From the NCBI GenBank assembly GCA_050952225.1, contig JBMNKL010000003.1, positions 620,001-684,000 of the forward strand: 64,000 bases of DNA, read 5' to 3'. Shown here piece by piece: positions 60,699 through 64,000 of this stretch; within the stretch, counting starts at the first letter, position 1; every line of letters begins with the position of its first letter. The position numbers and the translations under genes were made by a program. Source of the DNA: JBMNKL01 sp050952225 (lineage in GTDB: Bacteria > Bacillota > Clostridia > Acetivibrionales > DTU013). The notes beneath the pieces are model-generated. The model worked only from the letters and a program-made list of their open reading frames with translations. It was not told the DNA's origin and did not search any database.

Positions 60699-61694
60699 CT
60701 AGAAAAATTTAAGCTGCAGCGTTGCAAAGCCAATAATGCACAATATTATTGTTATGCTCCAGAATACTGCAACCACCTTCGTCTCTTTCCAGCCCGACAA
60801 TTCAAAATGATGGTGTATTGGAGCCATTTTAAACACCCTCTTGCCCTTGAGCTTAAAGGAAACCACCTGTATGAATACTGACAAGCTTTCAACCGCATAA
60901 ATGGCACCAACCACAAGCAGTATCCACGGGATTTTCATTATTACGGCAGCCGCTCCCACGACGCCGCCCAGGGCAAGTGAACCGGTATCCCCCATGAAGA
61001 CTTTTGCCGGGTAAATATTGAACACGAGAAACCCGAGGCATCCTCCCGCCGTGATGGAGCAAAGGAGCTTGACCTGGTCCGAATCACCTCTCAGCATGGC
61101 TGCAATGGTAAAAAATACGGTTACTATCAGCGTCACTCCGGCTGCCAGGCCATCTACCCCGTCTGTCATGTTTACCGAGTTTGTAATCAAATACATAACC
61201 ACGATAACCAGCGCGATATGCATCCAGTGAGGCAGTTCAACCACAGCTTCACTCCCTGAAAACGGCAAAATCATACCCGTTCCCAGCTGTGGATTATACG
61301 CGGTGTAAAATGCAAACATGGTCGATACCGCTAAAATGAGAAAAGATTTTTGCCTGGGGCTCAAACCGTCATTATTTCTTCTTACCACTTTTAGCATATC
61401 GTCAATAAAGCCTACGACTGCAAATCCCGCCGTTACGAGCAGCATCGGCAGAAGGCCGGGATACCGCGGCAGGAAAAACAGCGAAGTAATAAACATTGGA
61501 ACAAGAAAAATCAAGCCGCCGATAGTAGGTATGCCCGTCTTTTTCAAGTGAGTGGCAGGCCCGTCGCTCCTCACGGTTTGTCTGAATTTAAGCCGCCTGA
61601 GCAGCGGTATGAATATCGGCCCCGCTATGAGCGCCATGATAAAAGTCGCTACAAACGCGACTACTTCTGCAGATTTTAGCAAGCTAAATTCCAT
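60699..61694 (-). CDS. mraY: Phospho-N-acetylmuramoyl-pentapeptide transferase
   Basis: 331 residues; ATG 61694 has GGAGG at proper spacing, unlike ATG 61700. Makes lipid I at the membrane. Ten helices with VGFIDDMLKVV, NSVNMTDGVDGLAAG, FMGDTGSLALGG and the C-terminal MAPIHHHFE. Lies 21 nt after murF; the next gene is ftsW/spoVE. Confidence 0.97.
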   Translation of the reverse strand: MEFSLLKSAEVVAFVATFIMALIAGPIFIPLLRRLKFRQTVRSDGPATHLKKTGIPTIGGLIFLVPMFITSLFFLPRYPGLLPMLLVTAGFAVVGFIDDMLKVVRRNNDGLSPRQKSFLILAVSTMFAFYTAYNPQLGTGMILPFSGSEAVVELPHWMHIALVIVVMYLITNSVNMTDGVDGLAAGVTLIVTVFFTIAAMLRGDSDQVKLLCSITAGGCLGFLVFNIYPAKVFMGDTGSLALGGVVGAAAVIMKIPWILLVVGAIYAVESLSVFIQVVSFKLKGKRVFKMAPIHHHFELSGWKETKVVAVFWSITIILCIIGFATLQLKFF

Positions 61695-61715
61695 GTTCAT
61701 CCTCCGTACCTCCGC

Positions 61716-63095
61716 TCACCGCTCTTCTCCTGTCAATGCCAGGACAATTTCCTCCATTTTCATGCCCCTTGATCCCTTAACCAGTATGGCATCACCAGGA
61801 CGAATCACTCTTTTCAAGTAATCCAGCGCCTCCGCATTACTCATGAAAGAAGCTGTCTTCTCAGGCGCAAACCCTGCTTCAACTGCACCACCGGCTATAT
61901 CCAGGGCACGCCGACCTACCGTAACAATATAGTCCAGCTTTTTCCCGGCTGCATATCCTCCCGTTTCCTTGTGAGCTGAAGAAGACCATTCGCCAAGCTC
62001 CAGCATGTCTCCCAGCACTGCTATCTTTCGTTCGGCAGCCAGTTCTCCCAGTACTTCAAGAGCGGCCTTTACGGAATGCGGACTAGCATTGTATGCATCG
62101 TTTATCACCGTAAAACCGCCTGTTTTAATAATATTCAGCCTCATTTCCCCCGGCCTGTAACATGCTATGCCTGAAGCCAGCTCCTTTACCGGGACTCCGA
62201 GCTCGCGGCCGGCCGCAATCGCCGCAAGCGCATTATAGACATTATGGATACCCGGCGCAGGCACGTGTATGCAGTACTCGACCCCTTCATCCATTATGTC
62301 AAACTTAACGCCGTTTTCTCCGTATGAACGTATATTATATGCCATGTAATCCACGCCTTCACCAAGCCCGTAGGTAACCGTACGGCAATCCAGCAAACTT
62401 TGTGCCCCGCTTAGCATGATGTCATCACCGTTTAATACCAGGAGGCCTCCCGGCTGCAGCCCTTCAAGTATTTCCAGCTTTGCTTTCAGGATATTGCTGC
62501 GGGAGCCCATCTTCTCGATATGCGACATGCCAATATTCGTTATTATTCCCACCCTGGGCCTGACAATAGCGGACAACACCCTGATTTCTCCGGGAGCGCT
62601 CATCCCCATTTCAACCACCGCAGCCTCATGACTGCCGTCAAGCCTGAACATGGTCAGCGGAACGCCTATTTCATTATTCAGGTTACCCTCGTTTTTAAGG
62701 ACATTGTACCTTGCTCCAATGGCGCATGCAACCATTTCCTTCGTGCTTGTTTTCCCGACGCTGCCCGTTACGCCAATAAAGGGAATGTCAAAGCTCTTCC
62801 TGTAACAGGCCGCCAGGTCCTGCAGCGCCTTGAGCGTATCGTTCACCAGGATGACGGTTTTCCCCGGGAAATTAACCGACTTCCTGTGCGTCAGCGATGC
62901 GGCGGCTCCTTTTTCAAACGCGTCGCCTATAAAATCGTGCCCGTCAAAGTTCTCTCCAATGAGCGGTATGAAAATATCTCCAGGCCTGATCGTTCTCGAA
63001 TCAGTCGAAACTCCCGTAATGACGGCGCCGCCCGCATCCCCTGTGTATTTGCCGCCGATTGCCTCAATAATCTCATCCAGCATTATTTGAAACAT
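61716..63095 (-). CDS. murF: UDP-MurNAc-tripeptide--D-Ala-D-Ala ligase
   Basis: 459 residues, AGGAGC before the ATG. Three Mur-ligase domains with N-terminal GVSTDSRTIRPGDIFIP, ATP loop GVTGSVGKTSTKEM, NEIGVPLTMF and INDAYNASPHSVKAAL. Adds D-Ala-D-Ala to complete the muramyl pentapeptide. 65 nt downstream of murE. Confidence 0.97.
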   Translation of the reverse strand: MFQIMLDEIIEAIGGKYTGDAGGAVITGVSTDSRTIRPGDIFIPLIGENFDGHDFIGDAFEKGAAASLTHRKSVNFPGKTVILVNDTLKALQDLAACYRKSFDIPFIGVTGSVGKTSTKEMVACAIGARYNVLKNEGNLNNEIGVPLTMFRLDGSHEAAVVEMGMSAPGEIRVLSAIVRPRVGIITNIGMSHIEKMGSRSNILKAKLEILEGLQPGGLLVLNGDDIMLSGAQSLLDCRTVTYGLGEGVDYMAYNIRSYGENGVKFDIMDEGVEYCIHVPAPGIHNVYNALAAIAAGRELGVPVKELASGIACYRPGEMRLNIIKTGGFTVINDAYNASPHSVKAALEVLGELAAERKIAVLGDMLELGEWSSSAHKETGGYAAGKKLDYIVTVGRRALDIAGGAVEAGFAPEKTASFMSNAEALDYLKRVIRPGDAILVKGSRGMKMEEIVLALTGEER

Positions 63096-63160
63096 GTTTT
63101 TAGCTCCTTCATCCCAGTTAGTATTTCTATTTATAACGCCTCCGAAACCATTCGGCGGAA

Positions 63161-64000
63161 TTATTGTCCATACTCCTCCAGTATATCACGTACAACTTCC
63201 CTTTCGTCAAAATGGATTGTTCTGTCTGCGAATACCTGGTACGTCTCATGCCCCTTTCCTGCCAATATCACGACATCTCCGGGCTTTGCACATGCCACCG
63301 CGTGCTTTATGGCATCACGGCGGTCGCATATGCAGGTATATATACCTCCGGTCGTTTTTATTCCTTCCTCTATATCCCTGATAATTAATTCCGGGTCCTC
63401 AGTCCTGGGGTTGTCGGACGTGATAACGGTATAATCGGCAATTCTCCCGGATATCGCGCCCATCAAAGGCCGCTTGGCCCTGTCCCTGTCACCTCCGCAG
63501 CCAAAGACACATATAACCTTTCCCGCAGCATAATCTTTTACGGTATGCAGAATATTCTCGAGGCTGTCCGGAGTGTGGGCATAATCTATAATGACGCTGA
63601 AATCCCTCCCGGTATGGACCAGTTCTGCCCTCCCCGGCACCTGTACCCTTTCGAGACCGGCTTTTACTGCATCCCGCGGAATTCCACCGAGTCCGCTTAC
63701 GCCTGCTGCCGCCAGGGCATTGTATATGCTAAATTTCCCTGGTATGTTGACCTTAAGCCTTCCTCCGTACCATGGAGATACTATGTCAAACTCGACGCTT
63801 TTTGGCAGTTTTTTAATATTCACCGCCCGTATATCCGCGTCGTTGTCAATTCCATATGTCAATACCCTGCATTTCGATTCGCCGGCAACATGTTCCGCAT
63901 ATTTGCTGTCCGCATTGACCAGCCCTTTTTTGCAGATCTTGAAAAGCATACATTTGGCTGCCAGGTATTCGTCCATGGAAGCGTGTTCGGAAGGGCTGAT
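63161..64000 (-). CDS. murE: UDP-MurNAc-tripeptide synthetase (meso-diaminopimelate adding), 5' end outside window
   Basis: C-terminal part; the frame remains open at the window edge (SPSEHASMDEYLAAK at the start of the visible portion). Shows NALAAAGVSGLG, FGCGGDRDRAKRPLM and the substrate-specificity motif DNPRTED, which marks ligases that add meso-diaminopimelate rather than lysine. First visible gene of the murE-murF-mraY-ftsW run. Confidence 0.96.
   Translation of the reverse strand: MSPSEHASMDEYLAAKCMLFKICKKGLVNADSKYAEHVAGESKCRVLTYGIDNDADIRAVNIKKLPKSVEFDIVSPWYGGRLKVNIPGKFSIYNALAAAGVSGLGGIPRDAVKAGLERVQVPGRAELVHTGRDFSVIIDYAHTPDSLENILHTVKDYAAGKVICVFGCGGDRDRAKRPLMGAISGRIADYTVITSDNPRTEDPELIIRDIEEGIKTTGGIYTCICDRRDAIKHAVACAKPGDVVILAGKGHETYQVFADRTIHFDEREVVRDILEEYGQ

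Noticed and set aside
62520..63434. 304-aa open frame on the plus strand
   Set aside because: Runs antisense across murF and murE, both clearly real.

Overview
The window is chromosomal DNA from an anaerobic, spore-forming, low-to-mid-GC Firmicute of the Clostridia; some features suit the cellulolytic/saccharolytic clostridia, but the genus cannot be fixed from the sequence. Supporting evidence: an ackA-pta pair, a two-gene homocysteine-type cluster (NIL-ferredoxin plus UPF0280), a rubredoxin/flavodiiron oxygen-scavenging pair, a PdaB-like polysaccharide deacetylase, SLH surface protein, GatCAB, a T-box riboswitch, strong Shine-Dalgarno sites with frequent TTG starts, and MurE with the meso-diaminopimelate signature DNPR. 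No rRNA, tRNA or CRISPR array was seen.

Layout. 0-17 kb: NIL-ferredoxin/UPF0280 (+), ackA-pta (-), a dead YesN/YesM two-component relic, a GH105-type glycoside hydrolase (+), gatC-gatA-gatB (-), a glutamine-rich lipoprotein (+), a group of small replication- and wall-flavoured genes (P-loop protein, two-OB-fold SSB, degenerate Mur-ligase-like protein, deacetylase; -), and rubredoxin-fprA (-). 17.5-27.9 kb: a sugar or polyol catabolic island: a UROD-family gene (+), then on the minus strand an ABC importer, Zn-alcohol dehydrogenase, AroE-like dehydrogenase, split transketolase and an RpiB-like isomerase, with a divergent GntR regulator. The same perfect 21-bp palindrome sits just downstream of the -10 of both the ABC operon and the UROD gene, so one regulator probably controls both ends. 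28-41 kb: a WalRK-like regulator pair with a frameshifted htrA, then a surface locus (SLH protein with a frameshift, a 1195-residue exported protein, a TadZ/CpaE-like ATPase with an atypical Walker A) and a likely secreted metallopeptidase toxin with a candidate immunity gene.

40.9-47.3 kb: trpE-G-D-C-F, translationally coupled by ATGA overlaps, without trpBA. Its leader carries nine NAG triplets at 2-3 nt spacing followed by an intrinsic terminator, the layout of TRAP (MtrB) attenuation. An IS30-family element with a 15-bp target duplication lies directly upstream of the trp promoter. 47.3-64 kb: ychF, cheW, a T-box leader (proposed Phe codon) controlling a DAHP synthase-glycosyltransferase-DUF2304 unit, a diguanylate cyclase, polA-coaE-lytic transglycosylase, an ECF sigma/anti-sigma pair, and the front part of the division/cell-wall cluster (murE-murF-mraY-ftsW/spoVE) running into a murA gene cut off at its catalytic cysteine next to a REP-like palindrome; murD and murG are missing from their expected places.

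The most interesting items are the TRAP-type trp leader, the GntR-controlled catabolic island with variant active sites and unknown substrate, the metallopeptidase/immunity pair, and the eroded 3' end of the murein cluster. Three coding breaks (two in htrA, one in the SLH gene) are all of the single-extra-base kind, so read errors should be excluded before they are called real.
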